From assembly GCF_000312385.1 (NCBI RefSeq), contig NZ_HE997626.1, positions 1,394,572 to 1,458,571 of the forward strand: a DNA stretch of 64,000 nucleotides, written 5' to 3'. Source of the stretch: Tsukamurella sp. 1534. Lineage in GTDB: Bacteria > Actinomycetota > Actinomycetes > Mycobacteriales > Mycobacteriaceae. This document shows, in pieces, positions 1 through 8,589 of the stretch (position 1 is its first letter; each line of letters starts with the position of its first letter). Under the pieces are notes generated by a model. The model did not search any database. It was not told the DNA's origin and saw nothing but the letters and a program-made list of their open reading frames with translations. Made by a program: the position numbers and the translations under genes.

Positions 1-1
1 G

Positions 2-1186
2 ATCTCGGGTGTGTTCGTGCCGATCGTCATCGCGATCGCGTTCGCCACCCTCGGCGCGTGGCTCGGTGCTGGCTTCCCCGTCGCGGCCGCGTTCACTGCC
101 GCGGTCGCCGTGCTCGTGATCGCCTGCCCGTGTGCACTTGGACTGGCCACGCCGACAGCGCTTCTCGTGGGAACGGGTCGTGGAGCCCAGATGGGTGTAC
201 TGATCAAGGGCCCGGAAGTGCTCGAGTCCACCCGCAAAGTCGACACCATCGTGCTCGACAAGACCGGAACGGTCACGACCGGCAAGATGACGCTGGCCGA
301 GGTGATTGCAGAGGACGGCACCGACTCTGACGAACTGCTACGGCTAGCCGGTGCATTGGAGAACGCCTCCGAGCATCCGATCGCCCAGGCCATTGCCGCC
401 GCGGCTCGCGACAGTGGCGGAGAACTGCCCACACCGGAAGGTTTCGCCAACGTCGAAGGACAAGGGGTGCAGGGCGTGGTCGACGGGCATGCCGTGATCG
501 TGGGCCGCGAGAGTTTCCTGGCTGACTGGGCACTCGAACTGTCCCCTCGGACGGCGGCCGCGAAACGGGACGCCGAATCGGACGGTAAGACCGTCGTGGC
601 GGTTGGCTGGGACGGTCAGGCGAAGGGCATCCTCGTTGTCGCCGACGCGGTCAAGCCGACCAGCGCCCAGGCCATCAGCGAACTGCGGGCCCTGGGCCTG
701 AAGCCGGTGCTGCTCACCGGTGACAACGCCGCCGTCGCACAACGAATCGCGGCTGAAGTCGGCATCGACGAGGTCATCTCCGAGGTGATGCCGCAGGACA
801 AGGTGTCGGTGGTCAAGCGCCTGCAGGATCAGGGCAAGGTCGTCGCCATGGTCGGCGACGGCGTCAACGACGCACCTGCGCTGGCCCAGGCCGACCTGGG
901 CCTGGCAATGGGAACCGGCACCGACGTCGCGATCGAAGCCTCTGACATCACGCTGGTGCGCGGCGACCTGCGCAGCGCCGTTGACGCGATCAGGCTCTCT
1001 CGCAAAACGCTGAGCACGATCAAGACGAACCTGTTCTGGGCATTCGCCTACAACACCGCTGCGATACCGGTCGCTGCGGCGGGCATGCTCAACCCGATGC
1101 TGGCCGGGGCCGCGATGGCCTTCTCCAGCGTCTTCGTCGTCGGCAACAGCCTGCGGCTGCGTGGCTTCACCAGCGTCGCCAACTAA
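2..1186 (+). CDS. Cu+-exporting P1B-type ATPase, C-terminal part (5' end outside window)
   Basis: This is the C-terminal two thirds of a heavy-metal P-type ATPase; the reading frame is open to the window edge, so the start and any N-terminal metal-binding domains are missing. Visible are the CPC ion motif of the sixth helix (nt 125-133), the phosphorylation motif DKTGT (Asp at nt 257), the SEHP motif of the nucleotide-binding domain (around nt 371-376), GDGVNDAP (from nt 854) and two C-terminal membrane helices. CPC together with SEHP is typical of the CopA/CtpV copper group, which moves Cu+ out of the cytoplasm. The multicopper oxidase, Met-rich lipoprotein and two-component system nearby support copper. 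It ends before a hairpin and faces the MFS gene. Silver transport is a minor alternative. Confidence 0.93.
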   Translation: MSGVFVPIVIAIAFATLGAWLGAGFPVAAAFTAAVAVLVIACPCALGLATPTALLVGTGRGAQMGVLIKGPEVLESTRKVDTIVLDKTGTVTTGKMTLAEVIAEDGTDSDELLRLAGALENASEHPIAQAIAAAARDSGGELPTPEGFANVEGQGVQGVVDGHAVIVGRESFLADWALELSPRTAAAKRDAESDGKTVVAVGWDGQAKGILVVADAVKPTSAQAISELRALGLKPVLLTGDNAAVAQRIAAEVGIDEVISEVMPQDKVSVVKRLQDQGKVVAMVGDGVNDAPALAQADLGLAMGTGTDVAIEASDITLVRGDLRSAVDAIRLSRKTLSTIKTNLFWAFAYNTAAIPVAAAGMLNPMLAGAAMAFSSVFVVGNSLRLRGFTSVAN

Positions 1187-1201
1187 CGTCGCCCCGGCCC
1201 C

Positions 1202-1235
1202 GGCCCCGGCCCTCCACCGCGGAGGGACCGGGGCC
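1202..1235. terminator. Hairpin terminator between convergent genes
   Basis: A GC-rich inverted repeat has arms at 1202-1215 and 1221-1235 with one unpaired base and a 5-nt loop. It lies between the converging ATPase and MFS genes, so it can serve both strands. No T-run follows, as is common in high-GC actinobacteria. Confidence 0.6.
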
Positions 1236-1276
1236 CTGCGTATCGGAACACCGCAGCACAGACTCCTGACAGCAGG

Positions 1277-2581
1277 TCACCGACGATGCATTCCCGCCGC
1301 AGCGGCCACGTCCGCTTCGCGGGCCGCGGGATCGGGCACACTCAGTGCGCCGGCTCGATGGAGCGCCCGCAACGCGAGTGCCGCGCCGGAACCGACGATG
1401 ATGAGCACCAGCCAGATCAGCGCCGGGAACCCGAGCCGGTCCCCCAATGACATGAGCGCCCCGGTGCCGAGGTTGCCGGCCAGGATCCCCACGCCGACCA
1501 CCGTGTTGTAGAGCCCGTAGTGGGTAGCGACGAGTCGATTGCCGGAGAGGCTGACGACCGTGTCCATCTCGAATGGGAAGACGGTCGCCGTGGCTATCGC
1601 CAGGCCCGCTGCCGCCAGCAACAGCGCCGCGATGGCGGCGACCTGCCCGGTCAGCGTTGCGGTCGGCACTGCTAGTAGCGGCACGAACGCCACCGTCATG
1701 AGCGCCATCCCGAGGCTGAGGCTGCGGGTGGGCCCGAACCGGCTCCGGAACCAAGCGGTGATCCGCAGCTGCCCGGCCACGGCGATCACACCGGTTACCA
1801 CGAATACGGCCGCCACAAGGTAGGTCGACGCTTGCTCGCTGCTGGTGATCGACGCCGCGTGCAGTGGCAGCGCTAGATAGACCTGGAAAGAGAGCACGTA
1901 GGAGCCGATCATCGCGCACGAGAACAGCACGAACCGCCGGTTGCTGGCCACGGTCCGCCAGTCGGCAAGCACCGACGGCCGCGGCTCGGCTGTGGCTCTG
2001 CGGTCGCGCCGATCGCGTGGCAGAGCCAGGATCTGCGCGACGGTCAGCACGCCGAAGACCCCAGCGGCGACCGCCGATGTCACCTGGAAGTCGAAGGCCA
2101 TCAACGCTACCCCGACCAGCGGGCCGATCAGGATGCCGCCCTGGTAGAAGATGTTGAAGATCGCGAAGGCTTCGATGCGCCGGTCTCCGGCGTCAGCGGC
2201 CAGGTACGCGCGCACCGCGGGGTTGAACAGTGCCCCGGCGAATCCGGTAGCTACGGATGCGATTAGCAGTGCAGGCAGCGATTCGACCGTCGCCAGCAGT
2301 ACGAACCCGATGGTCCGCAGTAGGCACCCGGCGACGATGAGCGGCTTGAAGCCGAGTCGGTCGGCGAGGGTGCCGCCGATGAGGAACATCCCTTGCTGGG
2401 AGAAGTTCCGAATTCCCAGCACCAACCCGATCGCCCAGCCGGCGAGCCCGACGGGGCCAGCGAGGTATCCGGCTAGGTAGGGCATGAGCATGTAGAAGCC
2501 CAGGTTGATGGTGAATTGGTTGACCATCAACACCTGGCTGGGCCGGTCGAAGGTCCGGAACGTGGCGATGGGCCCCCTCAT
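1277..2581 (-). CDS. Major facilitator superfamily transporter, Rv0849-like
   Basis: A 434-residue MFS protein of about 12 membrane segments. The start is the ATG at 2581-2579, whose bases overlap the stop of the preceding cysK2-like gene (ATGA), so the two are translationally coupled. The N-terminal half contains a long first helix ([22 protein letters not shown]) and the short loop [20 protein letters not shown], which resembles the MFS loop 2-3 motif GxLaDrxG. In M. tuberculosis the pair Rv0848 (cysK2)-Rv0849 (MFS) belongs to the copper-responsive RicR regulon; the same pairing inside a copper island here suggests an equivalent role. Substrate is unknown; export of a thiol compound or metal complex is inference. 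Confidence 0.85.
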   Translation of the reverse strand: MRGPIATFRTFDRPSQVLMVNQFTINLGFYMLMPYLAGYLAGPVGLAGWAIGLVLGIRNFSQQGMFLIGGTLADRLGFKPLIVAGCLLRTIGFVLLATVESLPALLIASVATGFAGALFNPAVRAYLAADAGDRRIEAFAIFNIFYQGGILIGPLVGVALMAFDFQVTSAVAAGVFGVLTVAQILALPRDRRDRRATAEPRPSVLADWRTVASNRRFVLFSCAMIGSYVLSFQVYLALPLHAASITSSEQASTYLVAAVFVVTGVIAVAGQLRITAWFRSRFGPTRSLSLGMALMTVAFVPLLAVPTATLTGQVAAIAALLLAAAGLAIATATVFPFEMDTVVSLSGNRLVATHYGLYNTVVGVGILAGNLGTGALMSLGDRLGFPALIWLVLIIVGSGAALALRALHRAGALSVPDPAAREADVAAAAGMHRR

Positions 2582-3720
2582 ACGACGGTCAGCGGGTTGC
2601 GGACGTTGGTGGTGCGGGACCAGCGGGTGACCACGGTCCTGGCTGGGTCGGCGATGGTGATCGGCGCCAACGGTGGTGCGAGCGTCGGGTCGATGTTGTT
2701 GGCGTGGCAGTAGGCGTCGCTGTAGACGGTTCCGTAGTAGCGCTGGGGGCCGTCGGGGAAGATCGCAGCAACGACCGTGTCCGGCGAGCGGGTGCCGGCG
2801 ATCCACCCGGCGACCTGGGCTACCGCACCGACGCTCCAGCCGCCGGTCGCGTAGTGCGTCGATGCCAAGGTCCGGCACGCCCACACCGACTCCTCGGGCG
2901 CGACCCAGTGCACTTCCGAGAACGCCGAGTAGTCGACGTTCTCCGGATAGATGCTCGAGCCAAGGCCACGCATGAGTCGCTTGTGCGCGGGCTGGCCGAA
3001 GATCGTCGATCCGATGGTGTCGACTCCGACGAGTTGCAGGTCCGGCAGGAACTGCCGCAGGGTGCGGCTGACCCCGGCCGAGTGTCCGCCGGTGCCGACC
3101 GAGCAGACGAGCACATCGATGTGCCCGAGCTGGGTCAGCAGCTCGAGGGCCAGCGGCTGATAGGCGCTGACGTTGTCCGGGTTGGTGTACTGGTCCGGGC
3201 ACCACGCGGTCGGGTCCGCAGCCAGGTGCTCACAGACCCGGTCGCGTCGGGCTTGCTGCCATCCGCCCGCCGGATGAGGTTCCGTCACCAGGTCGACCTC
3301 GGCGCCGTAGGCGGCGAGCATCTGCGTCAGGATCGGCTCCAGCCCCGGGTCGGTCACCAGCGTCACCGGATGATCGTGCACGATGCCCGCGAGCGCCAGG
3401 CCGAGCCCGAGCGTGCCGCTGGTCGACTCCACGATCCGTGCGCCCGTCGTGAGATCCCCCCGTGCCTTGGCCCGTTCGATCATGTGCAGGGCAGGGCGGT
3501 CCTTCATGCCGCCGGGATTGAACCCCTCGAGTTTGGCCCAGAACCCGTGCCCGGCCGGCGCGAACGGTTCGGCGATCCGCATCACCGGAGTGTTGCCGAC
3601 CAGGGCCGCCGGGCGCTCCGAGACAGGTCCGATGTCGAGGAGCGACCGGGCGGGCAACGGCGGGTGCAGCAATGACAGTGGGGGGCGAGAATCAGGAACC
3701 GTGGTCACTTCGGTGCTCAC
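2578..3720 (-). CDS. cysK2: PLP-dependent cysteine synthase family protein (CysK2-like)
   Basis: A 380-residue fold-type II PLP enzyme. The Schiff-base lysine is in [14 protein letters not shown], a substrate-binding loop is [14 protein letters not shown], and the PLP phosphate-binding glycines are in [12 protein letters not shown]. The start is taken as GTG 3720 because aaagga lies 9 nt upstream; the open frame continues further but looks non-coding. CysK2 of M. tuberculosis is an S-sulfocysteine synthase that uses O-phosphoserine and thiosulfate, and it is longer than CysK1 or CysM, as here. Gene order cysK2-MFS next to a multicopper oxidase copies the Rv0846c-Rv0849 neighbourhood. Assignment to CysK2 rather than another cysteine synthase rests mainly on this context. 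Confidence 0.8.
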   Translation of the reverse strand: MSTEVTTVPDSRPPLSLLHPPLPARSLLDIGPVSERPAALVGNTPVMRIAEPFAPAGHGFWAKLEGFNPGGMKDRPALHMIERAKARGDLTTGARIVESTSGTLGLGLALAGIVHDHPVTLVTDPGLEPILTQMLAAYGAEVDLVTEPHPAGGWQQARRDRVCEHLAADPTAWCPDQYTNPDNVSAYQPLALELLTQLGHIDVLVCSVGTGGHSAGVSRTLRQFLPDLQLVGVDTIGSTIFGQPAHKRLMRGLGSSIYPENVDYSAFSEVHWVAPEESVWACRTLASTHYATGGWSVGAVAQVAGWIAGTRSPDTVVAAIFPDGPQRYYGTVYSDAYCHANNIDPTLAPPLAPITIADPARTVVTRWSRTTNVRNPLTVV

Positions 3721-3930
3721 GTGCTGGGGTCCTTTCGGAAGCGGAAAAGGGCGGCACAGGTGTGTGGCACGCCACCCGGCGCGACGGTCTTGCAGGACCA
3801 GGACGGTCAGCGTGAGTCGGCAGATGGCGTGCCCGTGGCCCGCCGGGTGAAGACGTGCCACCGGTGATCAGTCCGGTGAGGGGTATCTGATCGCCCTCGA
3901 CTGTGCGTGCCCTAACCAGGCCGTTACGTG

Positions 3931-3956
3931 TGCTCAAGATCAAGATTTGCTCAAGA
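3931..3956 (+). promoter_or_regulatory. Direct repeat TGCTCAAGA, candidate response-regulator box
   Basis: TGCTCAAGA occurs twice (3931-3939 and 3948-3956), 17 nt apart start to start, with a partial third copy (TCAAGA) between them. It sits about 50 nt before the response-regulator start, in the 285-bp region separating cysK2 from the two-component genes. OmpR/CopR-type regulators bind tandem direct repeats, so this may be an autoregulatory site. Binding is inference. Confidence 0.45.
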
Positions 3957-4005
3957 ACCGCGCCTCGGGTCGATCCTGGGCATACGGTCAGGCCACGATG
4001 GAGGC

Positions 4006-4776
4006 ATGGATGCGATTGTTGCCGAGCCCAAGCCGACGGCGGTGACCGAACCGCGGCCGAAGCTGGGCCTGCGCGCGATGGTTGTCGAGGACGAGCCGGA
4101 CCTCGCCGAGGTCATCGCCGACTACCTTCAGCGCAGTGGTTTCGATGTCGAGATCACCGGCGATGGAGCGGCCGCAGTCGCCGCCGCGCACCGAACTCCA
4201 CCGGATGTCGTCGTCCTCGACCTCGGGCTGCCCTCGCTCGACGGTGTCGAAGTGTGCCGGCAACTGCGCACCTTCTCGGACGCCTACGTTGTCATGGTCA
4301 CCGCCCGCGCCGACGAAGTCGACACTCTGGTCGGCCTGTCCGTCGGGGCGGACGACTATCTGACCAAACCGTTCAGCCCGCGGGAGCTGATCGCCCGAAT
4401 CGAAGCAATGCTGCGCCGCCCCCGCGCCGGAACCGTCAACGGGCCCGCCATGCCCCAGGGCGCGGAGCGCCGCATCGGGGATCTGCTAATCGACCCGAAC
4501 GGTCGGGAGGTGAGCGTCGCCGGTAGACCCGCGGCTCTCACCCGCACCGAGTTCGACCTTCTCGACGTCCTCTCCCGCCGCCCGGGCATGGTGTTCAGCC
4601 GCGACCAACTGCTCGCCGAACTCTGGGGACCGACCTGGGTCGGCGATGCACACGTCGTCGACGTCCACATCGCCAGCCTGCGTCGCAAGCTCGGCGACAC
4701 CACCACCGAGCGGCGTTACATCCGCACCATCCGCGGCATCGGTTACCGAATGGGTGACGGCCGGTCGAAGCAATGA
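4006..4776 (+). CDS. copR: OmpR-family copper response regulator (CopR-like)
   Basis: A 256-residue response regulator. The receiver domain (about 23-140) has the acidic pocket VVEDEP (28-31), phosphorylatable Asp72 in VVVLDLG and Lys121 in LTKPF; a winged-helix DNA-binding domain (about 160-252) ends in the usual RTIRGIGYRM. ATG 4006 is chosen; GTG 3928 would begin inside the direct repeat, and ATG 4078 would trim the receiver close to its first strand. The 3' end overlaps the histidine kinase by 4 nt (ATGA). Placement directly before the kinase, Met-rich lipoprotein and multicopper oxidase points to periplasmic copper sensing; the metal is inferred from context. Confidence 0.88.
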   Translation: MDAIVAEPKPTAVTEPRPKLGLRAMVVEDEPDLAEVIADYLQRSGFDVEITGDGAAAVAAAHRTPPDVVVLDLGLPSLDGVEVCRQLRTFSDAYVVMVTARADEVDTLVGLSVGADDYLTKPFSPRELIARIEAMLRRPRAGTVNGPAMPQGAERRIGDLLIDPNGREVSVAGRPAALTRTEFDLLDVLSRRPGMVFSRDQLLAELWGPTWVGDAHVVDVHIASLRRKLGDTTTERRYIRTIRGIGYRMGDGRSKQ

Positions 4777-6023
4777 GCGCGCCCCGATCCGACGCACGGC
4801 GCACCCGTCGCCCACGTTCGGGGTTCACCACCAGGCTGTTCATCGCCCAGACCATCGTCATCGCCGCTGGCGCTGGGGCCTCCGCGCTGGTGGCGTGGAC
4901 TGTCGCACCGCACCTGTTCCACACCCACATGGCCCACGCCGGCCTGCCGACCACCTCACCCCAAGCCAAACACGTCGAGGAGGCGTTCGCCTCCTCACTG
5001 GTGGTATCCGTCTCGGTCGCCCTGTTGAGCTCCGTGGTCCTCGCACTGGTCGTCAGCTGGCTGATCACCCGCCGCGTCCGACGCTCCATCGGCGCCGTGG
5101 TGACCTCGACGGCGAACATCGCCGCCGGCAACCACGCCATTCGCGTCCCGCCCAGCCGCCTGGGCCGCGAATTCAGCGACCTGACCCGCAGCGTCAACCG
5201 ACTCGCCGAGCAAATCGATACCACCGAAGAGATCCGCCAGCAGATGCTCTCCGACCTCGCCCATGAACTCCGGACGCCGATCACCACCATCACCGCCCAA
5301 ATCGAAGCCGCCGAGGACGGCATCCGCACGCCGGGCGCGCAAATGTACGGCGTCATCCGCAGCGCCACCGGCCGCCTCAAGCGACTCGCTGACGACATCG
5401 ACGCCGTCTCCCGCGCCGGCGAACGACAACTACGCGTCGAAGCAGAGCCGACCGCGGTCAACGACATCACCACCGCCGCGGTCCGAGAAGCGCAACCCGG
5501 CTACGACGCCGTAGGTATCCACCTCGGCCTCGGACCCACCACCACCGACCTCGTCGACGCCGACCGTGCCCGCATCGGCCAGACCCTCGCGAACCTGCTC
5601 AGCAACGCACGCCGACACACCCCACCGGGAGGCAGCGTCACGGTCAGCAGCCGCCGCCGCGACCACAACCTCATCGACATCATCGTCGAGGACACAGGCG
5701 AAGGCATCGCCAGCGAACACCTCCCACACATCTTCGACCGCTTCTACCGCACCGACACCTCTCGCAGCCGCGACGCCGGCGGCAGCGGTATCGGCCTGAC
5801 TATCGCCCGCGCGCTCGCCGAGGCCCACGACGGATCCCTCACCGCCACCAGCCGCGGCCCCGGACAAGGCGCCCAGTTCACCCTGACCCTGCCGGTCTAC
5901 AAACGCCGCAACACCAAGCGAGAACACCCACCACCGGAACCCGGTACAGCCTCGAGCCCACTACCCCGACCGCCCCTTCAACGAACCCCACAGAGAATCC
6001 CTGCCAGAAAGACGAACCGATGA
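4773..6023 (+). CDS. copS: Membrane sensor histidine kinase (CopS-like)
   Basis: A 416-residue kinase: TM1 about 22-45, a very short external loop of about 28 residues, TM2 about 75-98, HAMP, phospho-accepting His164 in SDLAHELRTP, N-box Asn278 (NLLSNA), DTGEGI at 307-312 and GGSGIGL at 337-342. The external loop holds His47, His50, His52, Met53, His55 and His67, an unusual density of soft and borderline metal ligands for such a short segment. A Pro/Arg-rich tail of about 40 residues follows the ATPase domain. It overlaps copR and the lipoprotein gene by ATGA junctions, so the three genes form one operon. Confidence 0.88.
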   Translation: MSAPRSDARRTRRPRSGFTTRLFIAQTIVIAAGAGASALVAWTVAPHLFHTHMAHAGLPTTSPQAKHVEEAFASSLVVSVSVALLSSVVLALVVSWLITRRVRRSIGAVVTSTANIAAGNHAIRVPPSRLGREFSDLTRSVNRLAEQIDTTEEIRQQMLSDLAHELRTPITTITAQIEAAEDGIRTPGAQMYGVIRSATGRLKRLADDIDAVSRAGERQLRVEAEPTAVNDITTAAVREAQPGYDAVGIHLGLGPTTTDLVDADRARIGQTLANLLSNARRHTPPGGSVTVSSRRRDHNLIDIIVEDTGEGIASEHLPHIFDRFYRTDTSRSRDAGGSGIGLTIARALAEAHDGSLTATSRGPGQGAQFTLTLPVYKRRNTKREHPPPEPGTASSPLPRPPLQRTPQRIPARKTNR

Positions 6024-6286
6024 ACCCGAAACGACTGATCACCACCGCCGCCGTCACCGCCACTATTGCCCTCGCCGTCACCGCCTGCGGCGACGACATG
6101 TCCACGATGAACATGAACGACGACACCAGCACTACCCCCACCTCAACCCAACCGTCGATGCCCGCAGGCCACTCGATGAGCAGCTCCCCGACTTCATCGC
6201 CGACACCTCACACAAGCATGCCGGGTATGTCGGGTATGCCAGGGATGGGCGACGGCAGCCCGACAGTCAGCCCCGCTGCCCCCTAA
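6020..6286 (+). CDS. Met/His-rich putative copper-binding lipoprotein
   Basis: An 88-residue exported protein. A signal peptide of about 21 residues ends in a lipobox-like VTAC, giving a lipid-anchored Cys. The mature part is disordered-looking and rich in Ser, Thr, Pro and Met, with repeats of the form MNM, SMPAGHSM and MPGMSGMPGMG plus two His. Such MxxM/MxM runs bind Cu(I) in CopC, CusF and PcoE-type proteins. The start overlaps the kinase stop (ATGA); the multicopper oxidase follows 47 nt downstream and carries a similar Met-rich insert. LpqS of M. tuberculosis is the positional counterpart, but sequence similarity cannot be claimed here. Confidence 0.72.
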   Translation: MNPKRLITTAAVTATIALAVTACGDDMSTMNMNDDTSTTPTSTQPSMPAGHSMSSSPTSSPTPHTSMPGMSGMPGMGDGSPTVSPAAP

Positions 6287-6333
6287 GCAGGGCCGCCCCC
6301 GACTTCCTCGACGTCAAACCAAGGAACCAATTC

Positions 6334-7827
6334 ATGACACCGGTGACCAGACGAACAGCCCTCTTCGGCGGTCTCGCCGCGCTCAGCGTCGGCGCGCTCG
6401 CCGCATGTGGCGACAAGACCGCCAGCACGCCGAGTGGTGCCTCTCGTGCGCTGCAAGGACCGCCACTACAGGCCACACCCCAGGCCGGACAGAAGGTCGT
6501 TGAGACGACCCTCACCGCGCGCGAGACCACCGTAGACCTCGGCGGTATCACCGCCCGTACCTGGGCCTACGACGACGCCCTCCCCGGCAAGGTCCTGCGC
6601 GCCAACGCCGGAGACTTCCTCCGCGTCACCCTCGACAACAAGCTTCCCGCCGACACCACCATCCACTGGCATGGCATCCGCCTGCGTAACGAAGCTGACG
6701 GCGTTCCCGGCGTCACGCAGGATGCTGTGCGCCCCGGGGGGCGATTCGTCTACGAGTTCACCGCCCCGGACGCCGGCACCCACTACTTCCATCCCCACGT
6801 CGGTGCCCAACTCGACCGTGCCCTCTACGCTCCGATCATCATCGACGACCCCAATGAACCAGGCGCCTTCGACGCCGAGTGGATCGTCGTCCTCGACGAC
6901 TGGACCGACGGCATCGGCAAGAACCCTGACCAGATCCTTGCCGACTTCCAAGCCAAGACCGGACCTTTGCAGACCGGAATGGGCGGGATGGGTGGCATGG
7001 ACCACTCCTCGATGCCTGGCATGGGAAGCTCTCCGCTGGGCGATGCTGGCGACGTGGTCTACCCGCACTACCTCATCAACGGCCGAATCCCTACGGCGCC
7101 GACCGAGTTCCGCGCCAAGCCCGGACAACGCATCCGCCTGCGGATCATCAACGCCGGCTCCGACACCGTCTTCCGGGTCGCCCTTGGCGGTCACACGATG
7201 ACCGTCACCCACACCGACGGACACAGGGTCAACGACATGCAGGCCCGCGCGCTCTTCGTCGCTATGGGGGAACGCTACGACGTGACCGTCACCGCAGGCG
7301 ACGGCGCGTTTCCGCTAGTCGCCGCCGCCGAAGGTAAGAAGGGCCAGGCTCTGGCAGTCCTGCGCACAGGCTCCGGCGCCGCACCCGCCGCCGACATTCG
7401 CCCCGCGGAACTGGACGGCCCGGTCCTGCTCGGCGCCACCGAACTCACCGCCGCCGACTCCGCGCGCCTTCCTGACGCCCAGCCCGACTCCACGATCAAG
7501 GTCACTCTCAACGGCCAGATGGACCCGTACGCCTGGGGCATCAACGGCAAGAAGCACGGCGAAGACACGCCTCTGCGCGTCAGCAAGGGCCAGCGACTGC
7601 GGATGCAGATCACCAACGAAACGATGATGCTCCACCCCATGCATATCCACGGCCACACCTGGGGCCTCCCCGGCAGTGGCGGACTGCGCAAGGACACGGT
7701 GCTCATCAAGCCCATGGGCTCGGTCGAGGTCGACCTCGACGCGGACAACCCCGGAACCTGGGCCCTGCACTGCCACAACATCTATCACATGGAGATGGGC
7801 ATGATGACCACCCTCAAGTACACCTGA
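6334..7827 (+). CDS. mmcO: Tat-exported lipoprotein multicopper oxidase (MmcO/CueO type)
   Basis: A 497-residue three-cupredoxin oxidase that would convert Cu(I) to less toxic Cu(II) outside the membrane. The N terminus has a twin-arginine motif (TRRTALFGG) and a lipobox LAAC, as in M. tuberculosis MmcO. Copper ligands are complete: HWHG (from His111), HYFHPH (150-155), HPMHIHGH (434-441) and HCHNIYHMEMGMM (479-491), covering T1 and the T2/T3 trinuclear centre. A Met-rich insert near residues 214-233 (GMGGMGGMDHSSMPGMG) resembles the Cu(I) docking segment of CueO. The start has aagga 9 nt upstream. It is the last gene of the copRS-lipoprotein-oxidase operon. Confidence 0.94.
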   Translation: MTPVTRRTALFGGLAALSVGALAACGDKTASTPSGASRALQGPPLQATPQAGQKVVETTLTARETTVDLGGITARTWAYDDALPGKVLRANAGDFLRVTLDNKLPADTTIHWHGIRLRNEADGVPGVTQDAVRPGGRFVYEFTAPDAGTHYFHPHVGAQLDRALYAPIIIDDPNEPGAFDAEWIVVLDDWTDGIGKNPDQILADFQAKTGPLQTGMGGMGGMDHSSMPGMGSSPLGDAGDVVYPHYLINGRIPTAPTEFRAKPGQRIRLRIINAGSDTVFRVALGGHTMTVTHTDGHRVNDMQARALFVAMGERYDVTVTAGDGAFPLVAAAEGKKGQALAVLRTGSGAAPAADIRPAELDGPVLLGATELTAADSARLPDAQPDSTIKVTLNGQMDPYAWGINGKKHGEDTPLRVSKGQRLRMQITNETMMLHPMHIHGHTWGLPGSGGLRKDTVLIKPMGSVEVDLDADNPGTWALHCHNIYHMEMGMMTTLKYT

Positions 7828-7872
7828 CGCGACCGACGTCTCCGCGGCTGCCCCCGATGGCGAGTGCGACCG

Positions 7873-7915
7873 ACCAGCCACCAACTACTATGCTACTTAG
7901 TAGTTGGTGGCTGGT
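7873..7915. promoter_or_regulatory. BlaI-type operator 1 embedded in an 18-bp perfect inverted repeat
   Basis: The core CTACTA-N7-TAGTAG spans 7885-7903. The symmetry extends outward to perfect 18-bp arms (7873-7890 and 7898-7915) around the 7-nt spacer. It lies 39 nt before the thioredoxin lipoprotein start and 45 nt after the oxidase stop, so it may act both as operator for the downstream operon and as a hairpin ending the upstream transcript. Five further copies with the same 7-nt spacing occur in the island. Confidence 0.8.
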
Positions 7916-7941
7916 TCGTTAGCCGCCGAGAAGGGGTGAGG

Positions 7942-8589
7942 ATGCGACGACAGTCCACACGGGCATCGCTGGGCGATGATGACCGTCCCCCGAGCGGCAG
8001 CTCGAGTCTGCGCCGGTGCGCCGGTGTGATCGCGGTGCTTGTGGTCGCGATGCTGCTCGGCGGGTGCGTTCAGCTCAGCGACCGGGCACGCGATGGCGGG
8101 ATCATCGCTCCGGATGGCAAGGCCAGGCACTTCTACCCGCCCGAGCGGCGCAGCGTCGTCGGTGAGCTGTCCGGACGTAGTGTCACTGATCCCGGGGCCA
8201 CGCTGCGACTGTCGGACTACGCCGGAAAGGTCGTGGTGATCAACGTCTGGGGCTCCTGGTGCGCCCCCTGTCGTCTCGAGGCTCCTGCTCTGGAAAAGGT
8301 GTACACGGCGCGCAAGTCCAAGGGTGTGCAGTTTCTCGGTATCGACGTTCGTGAAACCGCCGGCGACGATGCGGCGCGGGACTTCATCCGCTCCCACGGG
8401 CTGACCTATCCGTCGATCTACGATCCCCCTGGCAAGACGCTGCTCGCGCTCGGTGAGCAGTACCCGACCACAGTAGTGCCGATGACCTTCGTCCTTGATC
8501 GGCAGCATCGCGTGGCCGCGGCATACCTGACGACGATCGACGAGAAGACCCTCACCGATGCCGTGGACCGCGTCGCCGGGGAGGGCTGA
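7942..8589 (+). CDS. Lipoprotein thioredoxin-like oxidoreductase (TlpA/ResA/DsbE family)
   Basis: A 215-residue protein with a signal anchor (about 25-41), a lipobox LLGGC (Cys42) and a thioredoxin fold with the redox pair Cys107-Cys110 in WGSWCAPCRLEAP. It should act on thiols outside the membrane, taking electrons from the CcdA encoded next. ATG 7942 is chosen: gaaggggtgag precedes it and upstream codons run into the operator. The stop shares one base with the ccdA start (TGATG). Homologues serve cytochrome c maturation or general disulfide reduction; no cytochrome genes are near, so reducing copper-oxidised thiols is the better contextual guess. Confidence 0.88.
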   Translation: MRRQSTRASLGDDDRPPSGSSSLRRCAGVIAVLVVAMLLGGCVQLSDRARDGGIIAPDGKARHFYPPERRSVVGELSGRSVTDPGATLRLSDYAGKVVVINVWGSWCAPCRLEAPALEKVYTARKSKGVQFLGIDVRETAGDDAARDFIRSHGLTYPSIYDPPGKTLLALGEQYPTTVVPMTFVLDRQHRVAAAYLTTIDEKTLTDAVDRVAGEG

